Origin: Gemmatimonadota bacterium
GTDB taxonomy: Bacteria; Latescibacterota; UBA2968; UBA8231
Length of the DNA stretch: 64,000 nt
Direction of reading: 5' to 3'
NCBI GenBank assembly: GCA_018660835.1
Contig: JABJJN010000008.1
Location: 296,977 to 360,976 of the forward strand
The position numbers were made by a program, and so were the translations under genes. The notes beneath the pieces are model-generated. The model had not been told where the DNA came from. It searched no databases and saw only the letters and a program-made list of their open reading frames with translations. Each line of letters starts with the position of its first letter. The stretch's first letter is position 1. This document shows positions 26,081 through 35,584 of this stretch, one piece after another.

Positions 26081-26428
26081 CCCGCAACGAGGAATCCCGA
26101 GCCGCCACCAGGCGGAGTCGACGACGCGACATTCGGCGAGTCCGGGCACCATAGACAAGCGTCCCGACAAAACGCCCGGCGTTGCGTACCAGGAGCGCGG
26201 TTGCACGCCCGTATAGACATGCTAATCACCAAGTGCGCCTGAAAACACACACATTCCTGCTTGCCAGGCACACAGCAGAGCACGATAATGCGTCTCATTC
26301 TTGCTGTCCCCTCAGCAATTGTCCGCCAGGCCGAGAGCCGGATCGACATCGACGCAGATCTGGGGCTCCGCCGCCGCGATGAATCTGGCCCAGCAGCACC
26401 TTCAGTGCTAACCGTAAGGAATTCTGAG
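26081..26428. other. intergenic region before the GDPD gene
   Basis: About 350 bases without a recognised gene. The plus frame of the downstream phosphodiesterase is open back to 26261, but the extra residues look non-coding. An opposite-strand frame (26077-26445) shows no family resemblance. It probably holds the downstream gene's promoter, which I could not pick out. Confidence 0.4.
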
Positions 26429-27157
26429 ATGGGTAAAGTTTTCATTGGCGCTCACCGGGGTGCCATGTGTCACGCGCCTGAGAACACCCTCGCGGCCTTC
26501 GAAAAGGCCATCGAGTACGCAACCTATCGGGTCGAATGTGACATTCGTCGTGCCATCGACGGAACACTCGTCATGATGCACGACACCACGGTGGATCGTA
26601 TGACCGATGGCACAGGGAATGTTGACGCCATGACGCTGATGGAGCTCAAGCAACTGCGGGTTGGCGCCTCGGAAACCATTCCAACGCTGGCAGAGTCATT
26701 GGTTTGCGTGAGTGGGCGCTGTCGGATGTTGCTGGAACTGAAGGATGACGGCATCGCTACAGACGTGGTGCGGACAGTGGAAGCGGCGAACATGCTCGAC
26801 GCATGCACGTTGATCTCCTTCAGTGAAGACAATCTACGGGAGGCGCGCCGCGCGAATCCGGACACACTCATTGGCTTCTTCCACCTTGAGCCAAAGCCGC
26901 TGGACCTGGGCCGAGTCGTGGACGAGTTCGGTGCGAATCTACTTGTCGTCTGGCCAGCGGCCGCACAACCAGAGGTCATCGCAGCCGCCAAGGATGCCGG
27001 GCTGCATGTCCGTTGTGGGTTCCGCGATGATATGACGTACGAGGAGTCGCAGGCTGTGTTCACGCGCATGGTCGACATGGGTGTCGACGAAGTCTCTTGC
27101 GGCCGGCCCGACTGGATTGGTCGGATGATTGGCGAACGACAAGGACTCTCAGTTTGA
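26429..27157 (+). CDS. glycerophosphodiester phosphodiesterase family protein
   Basis: ATG 26429 with AAGGA twelve bases upstream gives 242 residues, the size of a single GDPD TIM barrel. The signature is complete: GAHRGAMCHAPENTLAAFEK at 8-27, the acidic ECDIRRAIDGTLVMMHD with metal ligands and second catalytic histidine, and the inner strands PTLAESL and LLELKDD. The family hydrolyses deacylated phospholipids to glycerol 3-phosphate and an alcohol. There is no signal peptide, so it is cytoplasmic. The extended upstream frame was rejected because it does not match the family. It is isolated, with a convergent gene at 27197. Confidence 0.88.
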   Translation: MGKVFIGAHRGAMCHAPENTLAAFEKAIEYATYRVECDIRRAIDGTLVMMHDTTVDRMTDGTGNVDAMTLMELKQLRVGASETIPTLAESLVCVSGRCRMLLELKDDGIATDVVRTVEAANMLDACTLISFSEDNLREARRANPDTLIGFFHLEPKPLDLGRVVDEFGANLLVVWPAAAQPEVIAAAKDAGLHVRCGFRDDMTYEESQAVFTRMVDMGVDEVSCGRPDWIGRMIGERQGLSV

Positions 27158-27196
27158 TCGAATTGTTGCGGAGTTGACCGTCAACAGGCGGCCCGG

Positions 27197-29050
27197 CTAA
27201 AGACCTGCGGCAATGGCAATGTTCAGATCCATGTCCGGCACGAGATCGAAGATCAGTATCAGACGATACTCCCCGAGCCGATTCCACGCGACGATGCACT
27301 CCTTCGCATTGGTTCGAACATTCGCCGTACTCGGGTCAAAATCGTCGGGCACATGCCACAGCGCGATGGCATAGTCAGCGAAGGAGAGGTTAGACTGCAT
27401 CTTCAGCGTTAACGTCCAGCCGCCATCACTGAGCGTCCATTCGGATCGCGTGATCTGTACGTCCGGCGTATTGGTCGCCGTGATGGTGCTGCCCTGAGAC
27501 CCGCGCTCTTCTTCTGTGTAGTCAAACCACCAGATCGGATGGGGACAGGCGTACTCAAAGCGCATGGATCGTTTTGAATCCTCTACCTGGATGTATTCGT
27601 ACGACAACGGATCCTTGAACATCCTTCGAGAAGCCTGCCGTTCGGCGTGTAGGCGCGAAACCTGTGTGTCCCAGGGAAGCTCTTCGCCTGTGACGAGACG
27701 AGACTCGTTGCCCCAGGTACAGAGCCACCATTTGTCATAATCGATGTGGTCCGTTTTGCTGACGAACACGGTCCTCGGTGTTCTCTCGAAGTGCCGAGTG
27801 TAGTAGTCGGCGATATCGATCGACCGAGCGAAAACGGCCTTGTGCAGCTTGGGCATTTCGAAGGCAATAAAGCGCTGGTAGCGCTCGACGAACCCATGCA
27901 TCGAGTCGGGGCCGTGATCATCCAGGCTGTAGGCGAAAGCAGGATTGGGAAAACCTGCGTCCAACACGCCATCATCGGGATAACCGGCAGGAAGCACGCC
28001 GTCGTAGAGCGGATGCACAAATGCGGGATGGCCGCTCATTGCGGCGAGGTGTTCGAGTTCCTCCATGCCGTGGCGCAGGCAATGCTCTGCCCTGGCCCAG
28101 TCGCCCTCGGCCACCTTATAGTGCCAACTGACAGGTCCGACAAAATGGAATCCGCCGCAGAAGTCCCATTGATGCGCCACGACCTGACTGTCCGCCCTCT
28201 GACTCGGCTTGCGACAGTCGGCGAGGGAGGAGAAATACGGAAACTCAGGCATCCCGAGCCACGGCGCGGCATTGGCCTCCTGCAGGCCACAGTGATCGTT
28301 GATACCAAGCCGCGTAAAGGTTGCGGTGTAACCAGGATCTATGGGATGATTCATTTCGACGCGTGCTGAACGAATGTCATCCGCAAAGGGCATCACCGAA
28401 CGTGCCTTCGTGATGAGGTGCCCATACAGCTTGTCGCGTTCCTCGTCGCTTACCGAGAAGGACGAGGGCATGTCCGGAAGGAAGGGGATCAACCCATCAC
28501 CATATGATCGATTGTGCGCGAGCAGGCGCTGAAAGAGCGGATCGTCCACATCGAACTGTGCCGCCGACAGGCGATAGTCCAGCGGAATGCCCGTGCCGTG
28601 GAGCGTCGGTTCTGATTCGAGTGGCCCAAAGGTGCTGAATCGCTGCACGATCCAGTCGTCCTCGACGACGCTGAAGTAGCGATAGAGTGACTCGTCAGCA
28701 GTGCGCCAGTGCGCGAGATAGTTGCCGGGTTCTTTCGGCGTGTAGTTGAGCGAGGCCGTGTTACCGGCGAATACCAGGTCGATCGTCTCCGACGGCAACA
28801 CGTATAGCCAATTGAGACTACCACCGGTAGCGAACGCATTTCCGGGCTGCGCCTGCTCGAGATACCGAGCGAACACGTGCAACGGCCCCGTCGACGTACC
28901 TGCGGCAAGGTGGAATCGAAACTCGATCGATTCACCAAGCCGAAGAAGACGGCTGCTCGTCCACCACTGTGTCTGTTGTGAATGCACTGCCTGAGGCGAA
29001 ACGCTCATCGGTGCACATCTTTCTGGACAGCGTGCCGTGTCATGGGTCAC
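27197..29050 (-). CDS. large protein of unknown function, linked to a glycosidase-like gene
   Basis: A 617-residue protein with no family I can name. ATG 29050 is used; ATG 29008 (start MSVSPQAVHSQQ) is as plausible since residues 1-14 look unlike protein. Residues ~20-120 look like an N-terminal beta-sandwich (SIEFRFHLAAGTSTGPLHVF, EPGNYLAHWR). The middle holds many aromatic residues (GLQEANAAPWLGMPEFPYF, HQWDFCGGFHFVGPVSWHY), and the C-terminus is again beta-rich. No signal peptide or membrane segment is seen. It begins 6 bases after the glycosidase-like gene on the same strand, so the two are surely co-transcribed, and a role in carbohydrate handling is inferred from that only. Confidence 0.7.
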   Translation of the reverse strand: MTHDTARCPERCAPMSVSPQAVHSQQTQWWTSSRLLRLGESIEFRFHLAAGTSTGPLHVFARYLEQAQPGNAFATGGSLNWLYVLPSETIDLVFAGNTASLNYTPKEPGNYLAHWRTADESLYRYFSVVEDDWIVQRFSTFGPLESEPTLHGTGIPLDYRLSAAQFDVDDPLFQRLLAHNRSYGDGLIPFLPDMPSSFSVSDEERDKLYGHLITKARSVMPFADDIRSARVEMNHPIDPGYTATFTRLGINDHCGLQEANAAPWLGMPEFPYFSSLADCRKPSQRADSQVVAHQWDFCGGFHFVGPVSWHYKVAEGDWARAEHCLRHGMEELEHLAAMSGHPAFVHPLYDGVLPAGYPDDGVLDAGFPNPAFAYSLDDHGPDSMHGFVERYQRFIAFEMPKLHKAVFARSIDIADYYTRHFERTPRTVFVSKTDHIDYDKWWLCTWGNESRLVTGEELPWDTQVSRLHAERQASRRMFKDPLSYEYIQVEDSKRSMRFEYACPHPIWWFDYTEEERGSQGSTITATNTPDVQITRSEWTLSDGGWTLTLKMQSNLSFADYAIALWHVPDDFDPSTANVRTNAKECIVAWNRLGEYRLILIFDLVPDMDLNIAIAAGL

Positions 29051-29056
29051 AGAGCA

Positions 29057-30427
29057 CTAGGGCGCCACGCGCATCTGCAGCGCCACGTCCTCGGTGAAAA
29101 CGGGGGTGAGCAACTCCATTCCCCCACCCCCATGCTCAACGGTGGCCTCTGCTAGGATAGAACCATCTACAGGGTGGACCCACACCACACGATAGGACCC
29201 TGGCTCCACCGCGAAGGTGAGCATCACCGCGATCGGGTCGGTCTCATCCTTCGTCCGGCACAGATAGAGCGCCAGCTGGCGTCCGGTCTCTTCTAATCCG
29301 AAAACGGAGCAATCCTCCGGCACCCCCTCGATCCGCCCCGGCGCGAGTGGCGCGGTGTGAACGAAGTCGATCTGCTCCATGAATCTGGCCAGGGCACCCA
29401 AGGAGACGCGAAGAGCCGCCGAGCCGCCACCGGGCTGAGTTTTCGGATAGGCGAAGTCTCCGCCCTCGTGTCCAACGGCAAAGGAATAGTCGAGGTGATT
29501 GTAGAGGGCGCCACCGGACAGCAAGAAGGCCCAGCCCTCTCGGCGGTAGGTGACGTCGGCCTGTCCGGCAAAACCGGTCTCATTGTCGCCGATCGGCACG
29601 TCCATGCCGTAGTTCATCGCCACCGTCACCGGCGGCCACGCATAGTGAAAGTTGAGCAGGGACACACCAGCCGGGATCGGCCCTTCGGGCAGGGCGGATG
29701 CGTCGGCGTGGCGATTCTCGATGTTGAGCGAGATCAGATGGGCCGGCGCATCCGACTCCGCGTCGCGCAAGACCTCAACGATCAGCGCTTGCCATGCCAT
29801 GGGGACATTGCGCTGGTATGGCTCATTCATCACCTCGTAGTAGATATTGTCCGCATCGCGCAGTTGCTCAACAATGCGGCGGACCATCGCCTCCTGCACC
29901 GGCCACAAGTCGTTGTCGCCGCTTGCCGCAAAGGCTTCGTCGGACGGATAGTCACCGACACCATTGACGTTGTTGGATGCCTTCATCGGGCTCACATCCC
30001 ACATGTCGTCTCGGTAGAAGGGGCAAAACAGGGTAATCTCGAGAACGATGCCCAGGCGTGATGCGGTATCGACGATATGGCGCAGCCGGGTGAAGTAGGC
30101 ATCGTCCCAGCGGTCAAGATCGAAGCGATTCCCGCCCCCCGCGAAACCGGCCTGATCGCTGCGGGCCCAGGGGCACAACAGCCGACCCGCCGCCGGCGCT
30201 AACGTGTTCAGGTCGATCTTGAAGGCACCCACTTGTTCGCAGTAGGCACCCGTGAAAACACGCGAGTGGTTGAGTCCGGCAGCGGCGAGGGTTTGCAGAT
30301 AGAGATCAGCGTCAAAATCGGCGTTGAGCACCAGACCATAGTGCTCGGCCGATGTGACCAGCACCGTTGGCCTGTCGCGAAAATCGAAGTAGTGGGGATT
30401 GCCTGCGTGTAGGGCGAAGGCGGGCAT
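29057..30427 (-). CDS. GH5/clan-A-like glycoside hydrolase
   Basis: A 456-residue TIM-barrel protein with clan-A glycosidase traits. The proton donor is probably E202 in YYEVMNEP and the nucleophile E283 in GDNETGF, the spacing expected for strands 4 and 7. Other landmarks are NHSRVFTGAYCEQ near 53-65 and LGIVLEITLFCPFYRDDMWD. The C-terminal ~90 residues form a small beta domain. It has no signal peptide, so it may act on short, imported glycosides rather than polymers. It is the first gene of a pair with the 617-residue protein and is divergent from the beta-helix gene at 30581. Confidence 0.72.
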   Translation of the reverse strand: MPAFALHAGNPHYFDFRDRPTVLVTSAEHYGLVLNADFDADLYLQTLAAAGLNHSRVFTGAYCEQVGAFKIDLNTLAPAAGRLLCPWARSDQAGFAGGGNRFDLDRWDDAYFTRLRHIVDTASRLGIVLEITLFCPFYRDDMWDVSPMKASNNVNGVGDYPSDEAFAASGDNDLWPVQEAMVRRIVEQLRDADNIYYEVMNEPYQRNVPMAWQALIVEVLRDAESDAPAHLISLNIENRHADASALPEGPIPAGVSLLNFHYAWPPVTVAMNYGMDVPIGDNETGFAGQADVTYRREGWAFLLSGGALYNHLDYSFAVGHEGGDFAYPKTQPGGGSAALRVSLGALARFMEQIDFVHTAPLAPGRIEGVPEDCSVFGLEETGRQLALYLCRTKDETDPIAVMLTFAVEPGSYRVVWVHPVDGSILAEATVEHGGGGMELLTPVFTEDVALQMRVAP

Positions 30428-30580
30428 GGTCTCTCTCTTGCGCGAATAGGTACGTTAATGACTATTAAAGCAGTCGCGGTTCGAGGCTGCCAATCCTTCG
30501 GCGCACATTGAGCCGCTGGGGGTCACATCCACGGCAGAGTGACGCACAGGAACCTGCGATCCGAGACAGCAAGGGATGGG

Positions 30581-32752
30581 ATGATGGCGAAAGAAATATT
30601 GCAGGCGGCGACAATTGTGGCTCTGCGCGAAGCGCTGACGATGGCCCGTCAGCTCCGAGCCGAACAACCTGATCTGGCGATCGATATCCAGTTGCAGGCT
30701 GGGATCTACCGACTGGAGCGATCACTGGATCTTGATGCCCAGGACTCGGGCACGACCCAGGCGCCGCTGCAGATTCTGGCTGCAGATGGGGCAGAGGTGG
30801 TATTCACCGGGTCAAAGAGCCTGGGGGCTGTCGAGTTACCGGGCGCCAGCGAGGACGAGGGGCACACTCTAGGCGAGGTCTCATCACCGGATGTGCTGGA
30901 AAGGCTCACGTCGGAGCAGAAAGAGCACCTCGTCGAAATCTCCATGGAGGCGGCGAGTATCCCTGTGGTGGACCAGATCGAGCAACGGGGCCCGCCACCG
31001 ATCGAGTTATTCTTCGAAGGTCAGCGGTTGCCGTTGTCACGCTTTCCGAAGCAGGACTGGTTACGAATCGAGGATGTACCGCAGAATGGTCCCGAACGGT
31101 TGCACGAGGGGCTGGAGCGGGAGAAGCGTTACCACGATGTGCCGGTTGGGCGGCACTACGGTCGTTTCGTCTATCCAGGGGCGCAGCCAGAGACGTGGGG
31201 ATTCCATGAGGAGATCCTCGTGCATGGCTACTGGACCTGGGACTGGAGTGACTCGGTGCAGACGGTGGCGCGCATTGATACGTCCCAGCGTTGTGTGATT
31301 CTTGCCGCGCCTCATCACAACTACGGCTACACCACACAGCAACGATTCGCTTTCTGCAATGTGCTGGAAGAGGTCAATGCGCCGGGGTCGTGGTGTTTCC
31401 ACCGTCGCACGGGACGGATCTATCTGTGGCCGCCGGAGGACAGCGGCGAACTGCCAGGCGATCTATCGGTGTCAGTACTGCGTGAACCGATGATCCGGGT
31501 GCGTGGAGCGTGTCACGTGCGTATCGAGGGCATCGTGTTCCGCGAGTCGTTGGGCTCGGGAGTGACGATCGAAGCATCGGAAGATGTTCGCGTATCGGGC
31601 TGCACTTTCACTCGCCTGGGCAATACGGCGGTTGAAGTGGAGGGCACACGGAATCGGGTGAATTCGTGTGATTTTCACGATCTGTCGCTGGGAGCGATCA
31701 ACGTGGATGGCGGGGATCGAGCCACGCTCACACCCGGCGACACTCAAATCAACAACAACCACATCCATGATTTCAGTCGCTGGATACGGACCTACCAGTA
31801 TGCGGTGGGAGTGGATGGTGTGGGCCAGCGTATCACGCACAACCTCGTGCACGATGCACCGCAGGAGGCGATGCGTTTTGCTGGCAATGAACATCTGTTC
31901 GAGTTCAATGAGATCCACAGCATCGTCAAAGAGACAGGGGACTCGGGGGCGATCCATACGGGGCGCGACTGGACTTGGCGCGGCACGGTACTGCGACACA
32001 ATCTGATCCACGGGCTCGCCGGTGATGGGCTGCACGGCGCCATGGGCATCTATCTGGATGATTTCATGAGCGACACGGTGGTCGAGGGCAACATCTTCTG
32101 CCATGCGGGTCGGGCAGCCTTCCTGGGCGGCGGCCGCGACAACAAGGTGGAGAACAATCTCTTCATCGCCTGCAAGGCATCCGTGCACCTGGATGCGCGG
32201 GGCACGAGTTGGGCGGCGTATTATTTCGATGGCACGTTTCCCTGGTGTTTCGATGCGATGGAGGCCATGCACTACGACAAGCCCCCGTACTCAGAGAAGT
32301 ATCCGAAACTGCTGGAGTTGTATGATGATGAACCGGCCCAGCCGAAGAACAACGTCGTGCGTCGTAATGTGTCGTTTGGCGGGCTGTGGTTCGAGTTCAG
32401 GGACCAGGTGCGGATCACGGATGTGACACACGAGCTGAACTATGTGGCGGATGACGTTCTGTCTGAGCAGTTGAAACAAGAGTTGGAAGTGGATCCTTAT
32501 TTCCTCAACATCGATGGGGCCGAACCGTACGATCGGCTCGAGTCAGCGGGCGAGCCGAACGAGGCATTCATAAAGGGTGGGAATGTGGTGGCCCATGGGG
32601 CCGTGCCGGTTCCGGGGTGGAAGGAGCGGAACTTTACGGTTAAGAAGGACGTGGCGGAGCAAATCGGATTTGTGCAGATCCCCTTTGAGCGAATCGGGCT
32701 GTATCTGGATGCCTGGCGCAAGGATCTGGTGGAAGGAGCGAAGGTGGGATAG
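30581..32752 (+). CDS. right-handed parallel beta-helix repeat protein
   Basis: ATG 30581 gives 723 residues. The N-terminus (TIVALREALTMARQL, QLQAGIYRLERSLDL, LQILAADGAEVVFTG) is the pattern that leads into pectate-lyase-like beta-helices. Repeats with short turns and N/D-rich coils follow from about 330 to 560, for example IEGIVFRESLGSGVTIEAS, VRVSGCTFTRLGNTAVEVE and INNNHIHDFSRW. Such folds are polysaccharide lyases, isomerases or hydrolases. Catalytic residues cannot be assigned. No signal peptide is seen at any of the possible starts, which is unusual. It is divergent from the glycosidase-like gene, so the three may serve one pathway. Confidence 0.78.
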   Translation: MMAKEILQAATIVALREALTMARQLRAEQPDLAIDIQLQAGIYRLERSLDLDAQDSGTTQAPLQILAADGAEVVFTGSKSLGAVELPGASEDEGHTLGEVSSPDVLERLTSEQKEHLVEISMEAASIPVVDQIEQRGPPPIELFFEGQRLPLSRFPKQDWLRIEDVPQNGPERLHEGLEREKRYHDVPVGRHYGRFVYPGAQPETWGFHEEILVHGYWTWDWSDSVQTVARIDTSQRCVILAAPHHNYGYTTQQRFAFCNVLEEVNAPGSWCFHRRTGRIYLWPPEDSGELPGDLSVSVLREPMIRVRGACHVRIEGIVFRESLGSGVTIEASEDVRVSGCTFTRLGNTAVEVEGTRNRVNSCDFHDLSLGAINVDGGDRATLTPGDTQINNNHIHDFSRWIRTYQYAVGVDGVGQRITHNLVHDAPQEAMRFAGNEHLFEFNEIHSIVKETGDSGAIHTGRDWTWRGTVLRHNLIHGLAGDGLHGAMGIYLDDFMSDTVVEGNIFCHAGRAAFLGGGRDNKVENNLFIACKASVHLDARGTSWAAYYFDGTFPWCFDAMEAMHYDKPPYSEKYPKLLELYDDEPAQPKNNVVRRNVSFGGLWFEFRDQVRITDVTHELNYVADDVLSEQLKQELEVDPYFLNIDGAEPYDRLESAGEPNEAFIKGGNVVAHGAVPVPGWKERNFTVKKDVAEQIGFVQIPFERIGLYLDAWRKDLVEGAKVG

Positions 32753-32797
32753 CTGATTTCGTTTCCCTGGCTATGTGGAGGTTGGTATCCAGACGTC

Positions 32798-34270
32798 TTA
32801 ACCTAACAGCCGTGGAATCTGATTCTTCAGCGTCACGAAGGTGAAGTAACCGAAGAAGGCGCAGGCCCAGATCATCATGACGAAGCGCAGGGGCGGCATG
32901 CGTATCTGACCACCTAACACACGATTATTCAACCATAGAAGCAGGACGGAGTAGATCAGCATCACCCCCCCATTCAGAGATGCGCTCAGCACGAGTAGCA
33001 CCATGGGCTGGGTGAGCCCGGGCACGACCAATCCGATGAGCATGATTCCGCAGCCTAGTAGAATCTGCGCCCACAACAGCGCGAAATAGAGGCGGCTGTC
33101 CGTCCACGTCGTGTTGTCTCGCAGCCAGTTGACTTTGATGATGTCCGTCGAGATGCGAGCGCATGCGTCCAGCAATCCAAGTTCGGTTGTCAGCAAAATC
33201 GCGATGCCCATCCAATGGAAGGCATGCTGAAAAAAGGCGCCGTGCAGATCACCGATGAATTGCCCCTCGGCACGAATGAAACCAATCCCACTGGCCAATC
33301 CGGGCGTCGAGCGGGCCGTGCTGTAGGCGATCAGTGACAGCATCATCAGCGACACGACGGACAGCAGATAGAAGCTCACCGCGTGTTCACGATTGGCGGC
33401 GCGCCACCAATCCTTCCACCGGCGCATGTTCTCTTCGGTCTGCTCGAAGTGGGCGCCAATGCCAGCGACCACTTCCTCACGACCCGTAATTGGACTGGTC
33501 AACCGTCCGGCAAAACGCGCCATGGCGTAGCCCTTCTCGCGGACGTAGTCGCTCTGTACCAGATTCATCGTCCCCCCTGCCCCGGCAAAAGCCAACGCCC
33601 CGAGCAGCAGAGGAAGCTCCATCCCATCAGGGACGAAGCCAATATTCGTGATGCCCACTGCCATGTCGACCACGTGGGTCGCATCGACAACGAGGGCGAA
33701 GATGATGAGCATGAAGACGAAGACAAGACTGATGAGGATCTTCTGTAGACGCTCAACCGTGTTGTAAACGACGGGCCCCACGGTCAAGGCGGCGCCAATG
33801 GCGAGAAGACTGGCGATCGAGTAGATGACACGCATGGTCTCATCCCCACCGATCTCCCATGTGAGCAGTGTCGCCGCGCCGGAGGCCCAACCGGGCCAGA
33901 CCCAGGGCAGGACATTGGCGGCCAGAAAAATGGGCGCCCAGCCTCGCCACAAGCGGCAGAATCCGGTAATCGCCGTTTCCCCCGTCGACAAGGTCCAACG
34001 CTCGATCTCCATGTTGATGAAATACTGGGTCGTGACACCTACCATACAGGCCCAGAAAACGGCAAAACCGAATTGGTAGGAGATATAAGGCCACAGAACA
34101 AACTCCCCCGAGCCGAGGGACAATCCCAATAACAGAATGCTCGGCCCTACCAATTTTCGCCACGATGGTGCCTCTGGTAGGTCGCGATACACCGCCGGCG
34201 GCAGTTGATCGCAGGGAATGATCTCGTGCGGAACGAGGCGTTCGTCAACCTGTGAGGAATCCTGACTCAT
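32798..34270 (-). CDS. Nramp-fold membrane transporter without metal-binding motifs
   Basis: A 490-residue membrane protein with about 11 predicted transmembrane segments beginning near residue 40. Its arrangement resembles Nramp (SLC11)/LeuT-fold transporters: GPSILLLGLSLGSGEFVLWP near 42-61 lines up with TM1, and a glycine-rich segment FAGAGGTMNLVQSDY with TM6. The metal ligands are missing: the TM1 DPGN motif is replaced by GSGEF and the TM6 MPH motif is absent. It is thus unlikely to carry divalent metals. Its start overlaps the stop of the preceding oxidoreductase gene (ATGA), so it may bring in that enzyme's organic substrate. Confidence 0.75.
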   Translation of the reverse strand: MSQDSSQVDERLVPHEIIPCDQLPPAVYRDLPEAPSWRKLVGPSILLLGLSLGSGEFVLWPYISYQFGFAVFWACMVGVTTQYFINMEIERWTLSTGETAITGFCRLWRGWAPIFLAANVLPWVWPGWASGAATLLTWEIGGDETMRVIYSIASLLAIGAALTVGPVVYNTVERLQKILISLVFVFMLIIFALVVDATHVVDMAVGITNIGFVPDGMELPLLLGALAFAGAGGTMNLVQSDYVREKGYAMARFAGRLTSPITGREEVVAGIGAHFEQTEENMRRWKDWWRAANREHAVSFYLLSVVSLMMLSLIAYSTARSTPGLASGIGFIRAEGQFIGDLHGAFFQHAFHWMGIAILLTTELGLLDACARISTDIIKVNWLRDNTTWTDSRLYFALLWAQILLGCGIMLIGLVVPGLTQPMVLLVLSASLNGGVMLIYSVLLLWLNNRVLGGQIRMPPLRFVMMIWACAFFGYFTFVTLKNQIPRLLG

Positions 34271-35364
34271 TGACTTCGCCCCCGGAAGTCGGCAAGGGGG
34301 TGCTGACGATTGGACATGGGCATCTCCACGCGGGCACCGGTGATCTGCGATTCGTAGGTACCAAGAATCATCTCGAGGGCGGCGACGGCGGCGGCAGCAC
34401 TGGAAATCGGCTCGCGATCTGCTTCCGCCGCATCGATCAGATCTTCGATTGCCAGGTGATTGCCCAGGCCGAGCTCGTTGTCCGGCAGATCCGTCACCGG
34501 CACCCAGGATTGCTCCTCAGCGGCAGGCCGAAACACCGGATGTGGGTAGAGCATCAATTCTGATCCACTTCCACCTCGCAGCGACAGACTGGCCTCGCTG
34601 CCGATGATTTCCATACCGTAACGCAGGTTGGAACCCACCTGGTCTCGGCGCGAGTCGAAGAATCCACTGACTCCAGATTCGAAAGCGTAGTAGGCGTTGA
34701 TGCAATCACCGGCAACGGGCCCCACCGGCTCGGATGGATCGAGCACATGCGCCGGTTCCAACTCGCGACCGTCGGCGGTGACGTGTGCCGTCATCCAGCG
34801 CACATCGCCGGCGAAGTATCTCATCATGTTGAACAGGTGGGTCCCCAGGGTGATCATGTCTTCACCACCTCCGCGCCGATCCTGCTTGCCGTGGGCGTGA
34901 ATGGCCTGAATCTGGCCGATACGTCCCTCCTCGAGCATCCGCTTCACACCCTGCACGCGTGGCAGATACACTCCCTGGTGGGCGACGGCGACCTTGCGCC
35001 CTTTGCTGCGAGCAAGCTCCACGATCGCATCGCCATCGGCAAGATTCCAGGTCATGGGTTTCTCGCAATAGACGTGGGCACCCGCTTCCAGACACGCACT
35101 CACCATCTCGAGGTGGCAGTCCGTCCAACGGGGGCAGACGCTGACAATGTCTGGTGACTCCTTGTCCAGCATCTGACGCCAGTCTTCGTAGGCGGTTGGC
35201 GCACCAGTATCCTGAAGCCCCTGCGCTCGAGCAGCTTCATCTTCGTCTGCAATGGCGACAAATTCTACGCGCTCGTTGCCCTGGTAGGCAGTATGCAGTC
35301 CGTGGCCGTATCCACCACGACCACCACGACCAATTGCTGCAGCACGATAGATGTTACTCAACAT
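34267..35364 (-). CDS. Gfo/Idh/MocA-family oxidoreductase
   Basis: About 365 residues from ATG 35364, which has AGGAGG close upstream; a TTG at 35388 is a longer alternative. The NAD(P) fold starts IYRAAAIGRGGRGGYGHG, and the family's EKPMTWN motif (lysine of the catalytic EKP) is near 100. The C-terminal part has the alpha/beta domain of the family (GEDMITLGTHLFNMMRYFAG with the conserved histidine). Relatives oxidise or reduce sugars, inositols and sugar acids; the substrate is unknown. It is coupled by a four-base overlap to the Nramp-fold transporter gene and is divergent from the aldolase-dehydratase pair. Confidence 0.85.
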   Translation of the reverse strand: MLSNIYRAAAIGRGGRGGYGHGLHTAYQGNERVEFVAIADEDEAARAQGLQDTGAPTAYEDWRQMLDKESPDIVSVCPRWTDCHLEMVSACLEAGAHVYCEKPMTWNLADGDAIVELARSKGRKVAVAHQGVYLPRVQGVKRMLEEGRIGQIQAIHAHGKQDRRGGGEDMITLGTHLFNMMRYFAGDVRWMTAHVTADGRELEPAHVLDPSEPVGPVAGDCINAYYAFESGVSGFFDSRRDQVGSNLRYGMEIIGSEASLSLRGGSGSELMLYPHPVFRPAAEEQSWVPVTDLPDNELGLGNHLAIEDLIDAAEADREPISSAAAAVAALEMILGTYESQITGARVEMPMSNRQHPLADFRGRSQ

Positions 35365-35584
35365 GACCTCCTGAGGGTCGACGGACAAAGTTCGCGATGA
35401 CGTGGCCCGGCAAGGTAATTCGCCCGCTGCTCACAGCCAACTGCTGGTTGGGCCTTGCTCGAGGGTGGAAGGTGTGCGTTTTTCCTGCCGTGAATTGCAC
35501 CGTTCGTGCCCCATAAGGAATTGCACCTGACGGTGTCCCAGATCTCGAGTCCCGAATCGTCCCTCGAAAAGCTAAGGATCCACC

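Noticed and set aside
26077..26445. 122-codon minus-strand frame before the GDPD gene
   Set aside because: No family resemblance or ribosome-binding site; it also overlaps the GDPD start.
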